Source: Paenibacillus sp. 37
GTDB lineage: Bacteria; Bacillota; Bacilli; Paenibacillales; Paenibacillaceae
Reading direction: 5' to 3'
Assembly: GCF_008386395.1 (NCBI RefSeq)
Contig: NZ_CP043761.1
Coordinates: 2,046,001 to 2,110,000, forward strand
Length of the DNA: 64,000 nt
Part shown: positions 45,942 through 55,614 of the stretch, in pieces
How the letters are laid out: the number at the start of each line of letters is the position of its first letter
Position numbering within the stretch: the stretch's first letter is position 1
Position numbers and translations under genes: made by a program
The notes under the pieces: model-generated
Told to the model about the DNA's origin: nothing
What the model saw: only the letters and a program-made list of their open reading frames with translations
Databases searched by the model: none

Positions 45942-46064
45942 GTATAAACCACCTTTTCTCGACTAATATCGACACATATAATTATAATAACAAGAAAAAA
46001 ATGGGTTGACAACGACTTATTTACTATTAACCCACTCTACCTAAAAGGTGTAAAGACTCATTAT

Positions 46065-46811
46065 TTAGTTCTCCATGGGGTTCCATGGTCCTAATTGATG
46101 TCCCTTCCATTCAGATCCATCTTCCCAAATTTCCTTTTTCCAGATCGGAACGGTCTGTTTGAGTCTCTCTATGGCGTAACGGCTTGCATCATAACAGTCG
46201 TTGCGATGAGGCGAGGAAACGGCAATGACTACACTAATCTCTGCCACATCCACTTTGCCAATTCGGTGACTGATTGCACATAACACACCAGGCCAGCGAT
46301 CCGAGATTTCCACACCAATGGCTGCCATCTGAGAAAGAGCCATCGGCACATAGGCCTCGTATTCAAGATGAACGGTGCGCTGTTCACCGGTCATTTCACG
46401 AGTTGTACCTACAAAAGTAAGAGCTGCGCCGTGATTCGGGGTAATCACTAGCGCCGTTGTTGCTTCCACGGACAAAGTGGATTCTGTAATTAGAAATAGG
46501 CCATCTTCAGTCCGATGCTCTGGAACGGTAGAGCGAAGCTTTTCATCGGATATATCCGTACCATCACCTCCAGAGACGGGAGGGATCAACGCAAGTTCAT
46601 CTTCTGAGCTAAGTATAGTATCGGCAGGAGCGTACTGCTGGTTAACTGCCAAAAAGGATGTCCTTATCTGAGAAGCTGCCTCCGGGTAGGCCAAACTCAG
46701 TTTTTCTTTTAAATTGGCAGCGGTTGGAATGTCTCCAATGTACTCAAACTCCAGAAGGGATGTATTTAAACGTTCTGCAATGCCTGCAAATAGTTGAATT
46801 GTCAATTTCAT
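46065..46811 (-). CDS. MoaD-MoaE fusion, molybdopterin synthase
   Basis: This 248-residue protein joins a ubiquitin-like MoaD domain (1-82) and MoaE (about 100-240). The MoaD end, LALIPPVSGG with Gly81-Gly82, is intact but internal. The MoaE part has GAALTFVGTTREMTGEQRTVHLEYEAY, HRIGKVDVAE, VSSPHRNDCYDA and PIWKKEIWEDGSEWKG. Together they insert two sulfurs into cyclic pyranopterin. Because MoaD needs a free C-terminal Gly-Gly to carry sulfur, the fusion probably must be cut after Gly82. No other molybdenum cofactor gene is in the window. Confidence 0.93.
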   Translation of the reverse strand: MKLTIQLFAGIAERLNTSLLEFEYIGDIPTAANLKEKLSLAYPEAASQIRTSFLAVNQQYAPADTILSSEDELALIPPVSGGDGTDISDEKLRSTVPEHRTEDGLFLITESTLSVEATTALVITPNHGAALTFVGTTREMTGEQRTVHLEYEAYVPMALSQMAAIGVEISDRWPGVLCAISHRIGKVDVAEISVVIAVSSPHRNDCYDASRYAIERLKQTVPIWKKEIWEDGSEWKGHQLGPWNPMEN

Positions 46812-46931
46812 AGATATGACTCACCTCTTTTTGATCTCTAAACCCTATAAATATATCATAACGACGCGGAAAATGTTATGCTTATCCATTAGAAGAATGA
46901 ACGTTTATTGAAGAGCAGGGGAGGCGGTGTG

Positions 46932-48362
46932 ATGAGCACCAGGGAGAAGCAAACGTTAACGATTCTGCACACCAACGACATTCATAGCCACTTCGGCTCC
47001 ATGAGCACCATCGCCGCTATGATCAATGAGGAACGTGACCTGGGTGGCAACTTCCTTGTAGTGGATATCGGCGATCATATGGACCGGATGGCCGTTGAGA
47101 CAGAAGGGACGCTGGGGACGGCTAATGTTGATGTTATTAACCTGACGGGCTACGATGCCATTACAATCGGTAACAACGAAGGGCTAACCTTTACGCCAGA
47201 TCAGCTCTCACAGTTATACGCTGGACTTCTGTGTCCTGTGGTATGCGGCAATGTTGTGGAGCAAGATACTGGCCTTCCGCCAGTGTGGATGAAACCTTCT
47301 CTGATTATGGAGAAAGGTCCATTTCGCGTTGGTCTGCTGGGGGCAACTGCCCCTTTTACCACGTTTTATGAACTGCTTGGGTGGGATGTTCTGGACCCTG
47401 TGGAGTCACTAAGAGCTCAAGTGGAAGCATTACGTGATGAAGTGGATGTAGTGGTTGTTCTTTCACATCTGGGGCTTTCGACAGATCGGAGACTGGCAGA
47501 GCAGATTACTGGAATTGATGTTATTCTCGGTGGACATACCCATCATGTTCTCGAAGAACCCTTAGTCATTGGTCAGACCGTGCTGGGCGCAGCCGGGAAA
47601 TTTGGTCAATGGCTTGGGAAAGTGGTTCTGGAACGAACAAGTGTGGGAGAACCTCTCCAACTGGTAAGTAGCGGTTGTATGGCTGCCAAGAGTATATTAC
47701 TGGATGATCAGGTCGCGCTGGCAATCGCTACGAATCGTACGGAGGCCGAAAGGACACTCAATCAGACGGCAGTGATAACGGATCGGGTGCTGCCCATCAC
47801 GTATGACCGGGAATCCCCGTTTGCAACCTTGCTTGCACAAGCTGTACGTCATTTCACGGGGGCACAGCTGTCTCTGGTGAATGCAGGTCAGCTTCTCGGA
47901 GATCTTCCACAAGGTAATATTACAAAAGGAATGTTGCATTCCCTATGTCCATCTCCTATAAATGCTTGTACAATATGCTTGAGTGGAAGTCATATTCGTG
48001 AAGCACTTGAGCAGTCCTTGTTGGACGAGTTTTCAGGTAAGCCCATTGTGGGATTTGGTTTTCGTGGTCATATTCTAGGCACGTTATGTATGGACGGAAT
48101 GGAAGTTCAATACAATCCAGATGCGCCAGCCTATGAGAAGATCCAGGCCATATCCATCAATGGGGAGCCTATGGACGAACAATGTGAGTATATCGTTGGG
48201 ACACTGGACATGTTTACGTTCAATGTGGGGTATCCTCCTCTTGCTCATGGAACCCGTACGCTCTATCATCTTCCGGAATTCATACGCGATTTGCTGGAAA
48301 CGGAAATAAAACGACCAGGGGCTCTGGACGACAGCCTGCGAGCCCGCTGGCATCAAAGCTAA
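46932..48362 (+). CDS. 5'-nucleotidase/metallophosphoesterase family protein (YunD-like)
   Basis: The protein has 476 residues. The metallophosphatase half has LTILHTNDIHSHFG (metal Asp-His), VVDIGDHMDR, TIGNNEGL, VVVLSHLGLSTDR and VILGGHTHHVLEEP. The C-terminal 5'-nucleotidase domain includes LVNAGQLLGDLPQGNITKGML-type sequence. It likely removes phosphate from nucleotides or related compounds. No signal peptide is seen, as in cytosolic YunD. ATG 46932 is seven bases after GGGGAGG. Confidence 0.9.
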   Translation: MSTREKQTLTILHTNDIHSHFGSMSTIAAMINEERDLGGNFLVVDIGDHMDRMAVETEGTLGTANVDVINLTGYDAITIGNNEGLTFTPDQLSQLYAGLLCPVVCGNVVEQDTGLPPVWMKPSLIMEKGPFRVGLLGATAPFTTFYELLGWDVLDPVESLRAQVEALRDEVDVVVVLSHLGLSTDRRLAEQITGIDVILGGHTHHVLEEPLVIGQTVLGAAGKFGQWLGKVVLERTSVGEPLQLVSSGCMAAKSILLDDQVALAIATNRTEAERTLNQTAVITDRVLPITYDRESPFATLLAQAVRHFTGAQLSLVNAGQLLGDLPQGNITKGMLHSLCPSPINACTICLSGSHIREALEQSLLDEFSGKPIVGFGFRGHILGTLCMDGMEVQYNPDAPAYEKIQAISINGEPMDEQCEYIVGTLDMFTFNVGYPPLAHGTRTLYHLPEFIRDLLETEIKRPGALDDSLRARWHQS

Positions 48363-48435
48363 ATTTAAAGTACTTGCCTTCTGCTGAAGCGGCGGCTAGT
48401 GGTAATTACATCTACGGAGCGGGAGAGGATAGGCT

Positions 48436-49557
48436 GTGCGTTTAGTACATATAAACTTATTGCAGCCTGGCATGAAGCTGGGGAAACGTATTTATAGTGA
48501 AGAAGGCCTTGTATTACTTAGTGAAGATGTAGAGCTAACCAATCGATTGATTGGACGCCTTAAGGATCTCGGAGTCGGTTATGTGTATATTAAAGATGCT
48601 GCGACAGAGGACATCATCGTTCCTGAAATGTTGCAGGAAGAGACCCGAAGGAAAGCACTGGTCGAGATCAAACAGCAATTTCAGAGCATGTCGGGAATGA
48701 AAACGAAGAAACGGATTCCTCATTTCGGTAAAGCGCTTAGTGGTGTGATGAATGCGATTCTGGAGGACATCGGCAGCCAAAAGGAAGCCATGATTATGCT
48801 GATGGACATGAACTCCAGTGATTTTGACCTATATAACCATTCTCTGAATGTATGTGTGTACACGCTGGTTCTTGGTGTCGCTTCGGGTTATACACGCCAG
48901 CAATTAATGGAGATTGGTCTGGGCGCTTTGTTGCATGATATCGGCAAAACACAGATTGCACCAGAAATTTTGCATAAACCTTCCAGATTGAGTGACGAGG
49001 AATTCAAAATCATTCAGCAGCACACTACATATGGACACCGTATTCTCAAAGATGAACCAGGTATACCGCTTCTATCCGCGCATTGTGCATTGCAGCACCA
49101 TGAACGAATTGATGGCAGTGGATATCCCTTTGGGCTAAAGGATAAAGAGATTCATGAGTATGCCAAATGGATTGCTCTTGCTGATTCGTATGATGCCATG
49201 ACAACGAATCGAGTCTACAAGCAAGCCTTGCTGCCACATCAGGCCGTAGAGGTGCTGTATACGGGCTCAGGAACGCTTTATGAACAACGAATGCTGGAGA
49301 GATTCAGGGATTGTGTAGCGATCTACCCCGTGGGTCTATCGGTCACGCTCAGTACGGGAGAGGTTGGGGTGGTCGCAGCGATTCATCCACGTGTTCCTCA
49401 ACGTCCACTTATCCGGGTGCTCAAGGATGCCGACGGCCAGACCTTATCTTCGCCCTACGAAATTAACCTGTCTACAGCACTGTCTGTGATGATCACAGGT
49501 GTAGAGGGTGTGGAGGATACACCTTCAGCGGCTCAAAGTGAACAGGTGGAAAGCTGA
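48436..49557 (+). CDS. HD-GYP domain protein (probable c-di-GMP phosphodiesterase)
   Basis: The product has 373 residues and the same domain order as the protein at 44892. A ~65-residue N-terminal module (VHINLLQPGMKLGKRIYSEEG) is followed by HD-GYP: NHSLNVCVYTLVLG, LLHDIGKTQIAPEILHKPSRL, LQHHERIDGSGYPFGL and ADSYDAMTTNRVY. It starts at a GTG preceded by GGGAGAGG. It probably hydrolyses cyclic di-GMP. A large nested terminator follows. Confidence 0.9.
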   Translation: MRLVHINLLQPGMKLGKRIYSEEGLVLLSEDVELTNRLIGRLKDLGVGYVYIKDAATEDIIVPEMLQEETRRKALVEIKQQFQSMSGMKTKKRIPHFGKALSGVMNAILEDIGSQKEAMIMLMDMNSSDFDLYNHSLNVCVYTLVLGVASGYTRQQLMEIGLGALLHDIGKTQIAPEILHKPSRLSDEEFKIIQQHTTYGHRILKDEPGIPLLSAHCALQHHERIDGSGYPFGLKDKEIHEYAKWIALADSYDAMTTNRVYKQALLPHQAVEVLYTGSGTLYEQRMLERFRDCVAIYPVGLSVTLSTGEVGVVAAIHPRVPQRPLIRVLKDADGQTLSSPYEINLSTALSVMITGVEGVEDTPSAAQSEQVES

Positions 49558-49577
49558 ACAACTTGAAAGATGATTAG

Positions 49578-49639
49578 CGCTCATGTCGTAATATCCGGAC
49601 CGTTTCGTAACTCGGTCCAGAGTTGCCTGAGCGTTTTTT
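49578..49639 (+). terminator. Nested terminator after the second HD-GYP gene
   Basis: CGCTCA and TGAGCG form an outer stem and GGACCG/CGGTCC an inner one, followed by six T. Confidence 0.75.
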
Positions 49640-49777
49640 GTCATGTAATGGACAGGGTCTGCGTATGCCGGAGCATTCAAAATTGTGCTATGATAAAAGA
49701 TAACTCCAAAAAGAGAAACACAAGGTATGATGTAAATAAAACTTTTTAGGTTAATAAAAGGAATAAGGTGAAGAACA

Positions 49778-50914
49778 ATGACCATGCTAAACTCAGGATC
49801 GGTACAACCGATGCCTTTATCGCCAACGAATGATCCATGGGATCCGATCGGCTCTTTGCGTACATATGGACGCCATGTGCTGACCAGTGTAGAAATGACC
49901 GTGACACATCTGTGCAATATGAGATGTGAGCATTGTGCCGTGGGAGATATGCTTACGATGCGTGAGGCGCCGGCTCTTCCGCTCCCTCTGATGCTGAAAC
50001 GGTTGGATGAAGTGGAGCATCTGCAGACGATTAGTCTGACGGGTGGCGAGCCAAGCTTTAGCCAGAAAACAGTGGATGAGATGATTATCCCGCTGCTCAA
50101 ATATGCCAAGGAACGTGGAATTCGTTCCCAGATCAATTCGAATTTAACGCTGGATATCAGTCGATATGAGCAACTTTTACCTTATCTGGACGTTATGCAT
50201 ATCTCATTCAACTATCTGAATGCTGACGATTTCCATCAAGTTGGATTTGCGAATAGTGGCAGACCTGTGAAACGTGAAGTCGCGGTGAAGATGTATGAGA
50301 AAATGATTGAAAATTCACGCAAACTGAGTGAAGCAGGCATGTTTATCTCTGCGGAGTCGATGATTAACTTCCGTACACACGACAAGCTGGATGGTATTCA
50401 CCAATTGATTCGTGAGATGGGCTGTGTTCGTCATGAAGTGCATCCGATGTATAATTCGAACTTTGCTTCGTCACTGCCCGTGTTATCACTGGATCATATG
50501 AGAGCAGCGATTCATCGTTTGCTTGATGTGCGTGACAAAGATATGTGGATGTTATTCGGGACCCTGCCATTCTTCGCGTGCAGTGCAGCAGAGCAGGATC
50601 GGGAACTGATCAACCGTTTATACAGCGAACCAAATGTGACGGTACGTAACGATCCGGACGGACGCAACCGCGTTAACGTTAACATGTTCACGGGTAATGT
50701 GTATGTGACGGATTTTGCGGATATCCCGGCGTTTGGTAACATTCGTGATCGTAAACTGGATGAAGTGTTCCATGAATGGTCAGCTGAACATCCGTTGAAT
50801 CAAACGGTCAATTGCCATTGCGATATTGCATCCTGTTGCGGACCAAACCTGCTAGTGGCAGATATGTATTACAAGGGTGTAGATTTCAAATCGAGAAAGG
50901 CAATCACACGTTGA
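49778..50914 (+). CDS. yfkAB: Radical SAM protein YfkAB
   Basis: This 378-residue radical S-adenosylmethionine protein has the cluster motif CNMRCEHC near residue 46 and the SAM-binding TGGEPSFS. The C-terminal CHCDIASCCGPN is the extra Cys motif that defines the YfkAB group. It corresponds to the fused form of Bacillus yfkA and yfkB. The substrate is unknown. The ATG follows AATAAGGTGAAG. It is followed after 46 bases by the CNNM/CorC gene. Confidence 0.9.
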   Translation: MTMLNSGSVQPMPLSPTNDPWDPIGSLRTYGRHVLTSVEMTVTHLCNMRCEHCAVGDMLTMREAPALPLPLMLKRLDEVEHLQTISLTGGEPSFSQKTVDEMIIPLLKYAKERGIRSQINSNLTLDISRYEQLLPYLDVMHISFNYLNADDFHQVGFANSGRPVKREVAVKMYEKMIENSRKLSEAGMFISAESMINFRTHDKLDGIHQLIREMGCVRHEVHPMYNSNFASSLPVLSLDHMRAAIHRLLDVRDKDMWMLFGTLPFFACSAAEQDRELINRLYSEPNVTVRNDPDGRNRVNVNMFTGNVYVTDFADIPAFGNIRDRKLDEVFHEWSAEHPLNQTVNCHCDIASCCGPNLLVADMYYKGVDFKSRKAITR

Positions 50915-50960
50915 TATTCCAGGTGTATTCCTGAAATAGATAGAAAAGGGGAGTTTCAAC

Positions 50961-52313
50961 TTGGATATTCATACCGAATTTCATCTTGGACAGCTGGTAT
51001 TTAATCTGGTCTGTGTCTTTTTGCTCGTATTTTTGAATGGCGTATTTGTTGCAGCGGAATTTTCCCTTGTGAAAGTAAGGCAAACACGTTTAACTCAATT
51101 GCAGAGTGAAGGAAACCGTTTGGCTGGTTATGCACTGAAGGTGAATAGTAAACTGGATTCCTATCTATCGGCAACTCAGTTCGGGATTACGCTGACATCG
51201 CTTGGACTCGGGTGGCTGGGAGAACCGGCCATCTCCGAATTGCTCGTTGAGCCACTCATGTTTAAACTTGGTATAGGAGATACAGGGCTTATTTCGACCG
51301 TGTCGGTCATTATCGGTTTCTGTATCATTACTTTTCTGCATATTGTGTTGGGTGAGCTTGCACCTAAATCGTTAGCTATTCAAAAAACAGACGGAGTGGC
51401 ATTGTTTTTATCTGCGCCCTTGCTGTTGTTCTACAAAATCTTCTTCCCGTTCATCTGGGTACTGAATGTATCGGCCAATGCATTGCTGCGTCTGGCGGGT
51501 ATCGAACCTGCCAGTGAAGGCGAAGCTCACTCGGAAGATGAACTTCGTATTCTGATGAAGCAGAGTGCTAAAAGTGGTGTCATCGATAAAGATGAGATCA
51601 AACTGATGGACAACATCTTTGATTTCTCCGATATGTTGGCACGTGAAGTCATGCTGCCACGCACAGACATGGATTGTCTGTACACACATATGTCTTTGGA
51701 AGAGAACCTGGAGATCATTAATGCAACCAAACATTCCCGGTATCCCGTAGCAGTAGAAGACAAGGATGAGATCATTGGATTTATACACATCACCGATCTG
51801 TTGCTGGCTAAACCGGAGCAACAACATGATCTGGCTTTACTCGTCCGTCCAATCTTAAACGTTCCTGAATCCATGGAAATCAGCCATGTGCTGCGTCTGA
51901 TGCAGAAGAAACATTCTCAGATGACGCTGGTTGTGGATGAATATGGCGGCACAGCTGGATTGCTGACTGCGGAAGAAATTCTGGAAGAGATCGTTGGAGA
52001 CTTGTATGACGAGTTTGAGGATGAGCGTCCGCATATGGAACGCAGTGGAGATTCCTTTTCCATTGATGGTCGTTCGCTTATTGAAGAAGTTCATAAGTGG
52101 ACCGGAGCCATCATTGAGGATGAAGAAGTGGATACCATTGGCGGATGGCTTTTTAAAGAGCTTGGAGGTAGTCCAGCCAAGGGCAAAACTCGGGAGCTGA
52201 ATGGATACGTCTTTGAAGTGGAAGAGTCTTCTCGTTTGCGGATTACTCGGGTTCGAGTGTTCAAGCAATCTGTTCCTCAAGACATGAATTCGGAAGATCA
52301 GTCATCACAATAA
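50961..52313 (+). CDS. Hemolysin-family CNNM/CBS/CorC membrane protein
   Basis: This 450-residue protein has a CNNM transmembrane domain (about 1-200: VFLNGVFVAAEFSLVKVRQTRL, LGELAPKSLAIQ), a CBS pair (about 220-345: DMLAREVMLPRTDM, ATKHSRYPV) and a C-terminal CorC/HlyC domain. Such proteins probably transport magnesium or other divalent ions rather than lyse cells. It starts at a TTG with AAAGGGGAG upstream. A clean terminator (52319-52364) follows. Confidence 0.92.
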   Translation: MDIHTEFHLGQLVFNLVCVFLLVFLNGVFVAAEFSLVKVRQTRLTQLQSEGNRLAGYALKVNSKLDSYLSATQFGITLTSLGLGWLGEPAISELLVEPLMFKLGIGDTGLISTVSVIIGFCIITFLHIVLGELAPKSLAIQKTDGVALFLSAPLLLFYKIFFPFIWVLNVSANALLRLAGIEPASEGEAHSEDELRILMKQSAKSGVIDKDEIKLMDNIFDFSDMLAREVMLPRTDMDCLYTHMSLEENLEIINATKHSRYPVAVEDKDEIIGFIHITDLLLAKPEQQHDLALLVRPILNVPESMEISHVLRLMQKKHSQMTLVVDEYGGTAGLLTAEEILEEIVGDLYDEFEDERPHMERSGDSFSIDGRSLIEEVHKWTGAIIEDEEVDTIGGWLFKELGGSPAKGKTRELNGYVFEVEESSRLRITRVRVFKQSVPQDMNSEDQSSQ

Positions 52314-52318
52314 ATAGA

Positions 52319-52364
52319 CCTCTGAAAGTACCGCCTCTGTGGTGGATTTTCAGAGGTTTTTTTT
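52319..52364 (+). terminator. Terminator after the CNNM/CorC gene
   Basis: CCTCTGAAA (52319-52327) pairs with TTTCAGAGG (52348-52356), followed by eight T. Confidence 0.85.
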
Positions 52365-52449
52365 GATGTGTCAGCTAAAAGGGGATTAACTTACGGAACT
52401 GAAACATATGGATATAGAGACGGGAAACAATCGTTTGAAATGTATGTTG

Positions 52450-52457
52450 CATACAAG
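52450..52457 (+). promoter_or_regulatory. Possible sigma-E -10 element for cotJ
   Basis: CATACAAG lies 28 bases before the cotJA start and matches the sigma-E -10 consensus CATACAAT closely. The -35 region is not convincing. Known cotJ operons are made in the mother cell under sigma-E. Confidence 0.35.
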
Positions 52458-52484
52458 TAAACCTTGAGAAAGGAGCGTAGTTCT

Positions 52485-52724
52485 ATGAAAGATCCGCAGC
52501 TTCGTGCTTATGTCCCGTTTGTGGGACCGTTTGATCCTTGTCCACCCGTAAAAATTCGAACGTATCTGGTTCCACCGCAATTATTTATTCCATTCCAGCC
52601 CATGGGCTGGCCGCAGTACAGCCCAGCGGAAGCCTTAAGAATCGGAACGTTGTGGCCTGCATTATACAGCCCGTATACACCAGCGAGATCCAAAGGGAGG
52701 AAGGTGGAATCGGATGGAGCCTGA
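52485..52724 (+). CDS. cotJA: Spore coat-associated protein CotJA
   Basis: This 79-residue protein is rich in Pro and aromatic residues (YVPFVGPFDPCPPVKIRTYLV, PQLFIPFQPMGW, ALRIGTLWPALYSPY), the hallmark of CotJA. It is part of the inner spore coat together with CotJB and CotJC. AAAGGAG precedes ATG 52485. It overlaps cotJB by 11 bases. Confidence 0.92.
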   Translation: MKDPQLRAYVPFVGPFDPCPPVKIRTYLVPPQLFIPFQPMGWPQYSPAEALRIGTLWPALYSPYTPARSKGRKVESDGA

Positions 52725-52989
52725 AGTGCCCAAAGCCTGTGATGCAAGGTATTATGAGCTGTTAGAGGAGCTCCAGGCACTGGACTTTGTATTAGTTGAG
52801 CTGAATCTGTATCTGGACACCCATCCGGGTGATTTCCAGAGTATTGAACAGTACAACAAATTCAGTCAGGAGCGCATGAGAGTTGCACATGAATTTCAAC
52901 AATTGTACGGACCGCTGATGAACTTTGGTCATGCATTCTCCAAATATCCATGGGAATGGTCACAGACACCGTGGCCATGGCAAGTGTGA
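52714..52989 (+). CDS. cotJB: Spore coat protein CotJB
   Basis: The 91-residue product has two helices (ARYYELLEELQALDFVLVEL and a YNKFSQERMRVAHEFQQLYG segment) and an aromatic C-terminus with PWEWSQTPWPWQV, as in CotJB. It is translationally coupled to cotJA; AGGGAGGAAGG lies inside cotJA before its ATG. cotJC follows after 93 bases. Confidence 0.92.
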   Translation: MEPEVPKACDARYYELLEELQALDFVLVELNLYLDTHPGDFQSIEQYNKFSQERMRVAHEFQQLYGPLMNFGHAFSKYPWEWSQTPWPWQV

Positions 52990-53082
52990 AACAATCTCCT
53001 CGGGTTTCCGTGCAAAATTGCCACGCCGGGGACTCGGGGAATATGCCAGCAAGATTGATCTGATTCAAAAGGAGGGCTCTGC

Positions 53083-53652
53083 ATGTGGGTGTATGAGAAA
53101 AAATTGCAGTATCCTGTTCGGGTTAGCAAATGTGATCCTCATATGGCAAAATTGCTGGCTGAACAATATGGAGGAGCGGATGGTGAGTTGGCAGCAGCTC
53201 TGCGGTATTTGAACCAGCGGTATACAATTCCAGACAAGATTATCGGGCTGCTGAACGACATAGGCACGGAGGAATTTGCTCACCTTGAGATGATTGCCAC
53301 CATGATCTACAAGTTAACAAAGGACGCGTCAGTGGAGCAACTAGAAGAAGCGGGCCTCGGGCCTAACTATGCTCAGCGCGATTCTGCTTTATTTTACACG
53401 AATTCCTCAGGTGTACCTTTTACTGCAGCATACATTGCTTCGAAGGGTGATCCTATTGCGGATTTGTACGAGGATATTGCAGCAGAAGAGAAAGCCCGGG
53501 CTACATATCAATGGTTGATCGACCTGACCGATGACGTGGATCTGCAGGATAGTCTGAAGTTTCTGCGGGAACGGGAGATCGTGCATTCGTTAAGGTTCCG
53601 GGAAGCCGTGGAGATTCTGAAAGACGATCGGGATACGAAGAAAATTTTCTGA
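53083..53652 (+). CDS. cotJC: Spore coat manganese catalase-like protein CotJC
   Basis: This 189-residue protein of the manganese catalase family (shorter than typical manganese catalases) starts MWVYEKKLQYPVRV. Ferritin-like metal ligands appear in LLNDIGTEEFAHLEMIATMI, EDIAAEEKARATYQWL and LREREIVHSLRF. It may remove peroxide during sporulation. AAAGGAGG precedes the ATG. A terminator lies at 53679-53702. Confidence 0.95.
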   Translation: MWVYEKKLQYPVRVSKCDPHMAKLLAEQYGGADGELAAALRYLNQRYTIPDKIIGLLNDIGTEEFAHLEMIATMIYKLTKDASVEQLEEAGLGPNYAQRDSALFYTNSSGVPFTAAYIASKGDPIADLYEDIAAEEKARATYQWLIDLTDDVDLQDSLKFLREREIVHSLRFREAVEILKDDRDTKKIF

Positions 53653-53678
53653 ATATTTAATATCGAGGCAGAAGTCTG

Positions 53679-53702
53679 GCAGTCCAGTAGGGCTGCTTTT
53701 TT
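53679..53702 (+). terminator. cotJ operon terminator
   Basis: GCAGTCC (53679-53685) pairs with GGGCTGC (53690-53696), one wobble, followed by six T. Confidence 0.75.
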
Positions 53703-53846
53703 GTATGAAAAGATAATAAAATTAAATAAAAAATTTTTAAGATTAAATTACATATAATAATATAATTTACAAATATTGTTGTTAAATACACTGACATATT
53801 ATACAATGAAATTGTAGTTAAAAACTCTATTAAGGAGATGATCATT

Positions 53847-54155
53847 TTGAGACTTAGTAAAGTTCTTATGTTGACTGCATGTTCCTTTATTCTGACCACT
53901 TCCATTTCAAGTGGAGGCGTGTCTGCGGCAACTATCCAACCGAATACCAGTACAAGTGTATCAGACGTAGTAACTCCTATGCTTGAAAGTAAACCTTTTA
54001 CTGTGGTTCATTATTACCCTGTAGGTTTTGGAGTACCAAAATATCTTACGGACTATAAAACGCCAGACGGTTATGTAGGCACCTTGGTGTTGGTTAGTTA
54101 TCATACGGTGGATGGAATTGTTGCTGCTAGATACGATGGGACCGTTTACAGATAA
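53847..54155 (+). CDS. Small secreted hypothetical protein
   Basis: The product has 102 residues. The N-terminus (MRLSKVLMLTACSFILTTSI then SSGGVSAA) is a signal peptide with cleavage near SAA, leaving about 75 mature residues. The mature part is beta-rich with many Val, Tyr and Gly (VVHYYPVGFGVPKYL) and has no Cys. I chose the TTG at 53847, nine bases after AAGGAG; the ATG at 53838 touches that site. The surrounding sequence is very AT-rich. No family recognised. Confidence 0.7.
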   Translation: MRLSKVLMLTACSFILTTSISSGGVSAATIQPNTSTSVSDVVTPMLESKPFTVVHYYPVGFGVPKYLTDYKTPDGYVGTLVLVSYHTVDGIVAARYDGTVYR

Positions 54156-54219
54156 TCAGAAATGGTAGATTAAACTTCGTCTTCAGATTCTTATAACAAC
54201 GATTTTATAAAAGTTTTAA

Positions 54220-54266
54220 AAGTAGCAGTTCTCAAGATTGAATAATCTTGAAACTGCTACTTTTTA
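54220..54266. terminator. Bidirectional terminator between two secreted protein genes
   Basis: AAGTAGCAGTT-TCAAGATT pairs with AATCTTGA-ACTGCTACTT around a short loop, with TTTTTA after it. It lies between converging genes. Confidence 0.85.
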
Positions 54267-54316
54267 TTCAGAACATCTTTTTTAGTTAAATAAATACTAC
54301 ATCAATTAAATAGATA

Positions 54317-55378
54317 CTACAGTTGTATGCTGACGGTTTCTTCACCAGGGCTTACATAATTAACACTTACTTTATTGGAAGGCACAGAGTGATATCCTCC
54401 GGTTTGTCCACTGCCCCAACTGCTATATATCAGATTGCTACCAGAATAGTAGCCTACAGTGATATCATGCCAGCGCACATTTTTAATCGATGAACCTGTG
54501 TTCATATTCTCGGGTTTTTGACCAATGGTGGTCATTCGTTTTACTCTCATCCCTATACCGCTTTTATCCCAGCCACTTACCCCGCTTCTTACAATCGTCG
54601 TTGTTAGTTGTTCGCCAGTCGTTGTGATTCCTGATACTGCCAACGTACATTCATTGGGATTAGTCACATAAAATTTCATATAGATGTCCTGATTTGAACG
54701 ATAGCGAGTATTACTCGGAACCATCGATCCATTTGCTAGCGTCGTGGGGGACCAATTATCAAAGGCTGTGCTGTATTGCAAACCTGCATCTATCCCATTT
54801 CCGTTAGATCCCCAACCTCCCAAGTATACATAAGGAACATCTGTCGAAACATTACCTTTTACGTAAGGGGCACCTGGGATGGTTACATACGTACTTAACC
54901 AGTTGTATCCATTATTTGAGAAAACTCTTCGATAAGGACCGGAACCTCCGCTTGGATTAGGTACTTCGGCAGCGGGCGAAATTTGTGTGTCATCTTTAAC
55001 GGCAGATGCTGAAAAATCATTCGTGGGTACTCCAGGACCGACAAGTTCTTTTCCGGATGCACTTTCATAGATATTGTTCTCAACCAGATCATATACTTCT
55101 GTCGTCTCTTTAAGTTCCGACTTGTTAGAGTAAATGACACCGTCTTCTGCGACATAGATGACATTTTCTCGATCTTCTTCGTCGAGCCGGGCCATCACGT
55201 CAGCAATGACTTCTCGCTCATTTCCTGTGATTGATGAATCGATATTGACTTCGATACTTTTTTTTAGTTCGTTGTTCATGGTGATCGTGTCCATATTACC
55301 ATCTGCGAATACAAGATTGAATGGAGTTAATAACAAAGCTAAGGATAATAATGAAGTTAGCGATTTTCTTATCTTCAA
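54317..55378 (-). CDS. Secreted protein, YrpD-family-like
   Basis: The protein has 353 residues. The signal peptide (MKIRKSLTSLLSLALLLTPF then NLVFA) is clear. Residues 27-140 are acidic and low in aromatics (NEREVIADVMARLDEEDREN), possibly a propeptide. Residues 145-353 form a beta-rich domain with GYNWLSTYVTIPGAPYVKG, YVYLGGWGSNGNGIDAGLQY and YSSWGSGQTGGYHSV, which recalls the Bacillus YrpD family of secreted proteins of unknown role. The signal is convincing and the family link moderate. The 295 bases upstream (55379-55673) hold its AT-rich promoter region and the terminator of the next operon. Confidence 0.65.
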   Translation of the reverse strand: MKIRKSLTSLLSLALLLTPFNLVFADGNMDTITMNNELKKSIEVNIDSSITGNEREVIADVMARLDEEDRENVIYVAEDGVIYSNKSELKETTEVYDLVENNIYESASGKELVGPGVPTNDFSASAVKDDTQISPAAEVPNPSGGSGPYRRVFSNNGYNWLSTYVTIPGAPYVKGNVSTDVPYVYLGGWGSNGNGIDAGLQYSTAFDNWSPTTLANGSMVPSNTRYRSNQDIYMKFYVTNPNECTLAVSGITTTGEQLTTTIVRSGVSGWDKSGIGMRVKRMTTIGQKPENMNTGSSIKNVRWHDITVGYYSGSNLIYSSWGSGQTGGYHSVPSNKVSVNYVSPGEETVSIQL

Positions 55379-55614
55379 TCTAAAAACTCCTCTCTCAAAT
55401 GGAATGTGTGTTGAATAACTAGCAATGAATTTTTAACTACGTCGAATGCAGCAACTCAGGATAATGGTAGATCGTACTTGAACATAAACATCTCCTTTTA
55501 TGGATGTTAATTACTACTAAATCATATCTTTTGTGTAATAATATGTAAGTGACTATTTTCACAATAAAAGGTAATAAATCTTAAATGAACGTAATAGGTG
55601 GGAAATGGAGAGAC

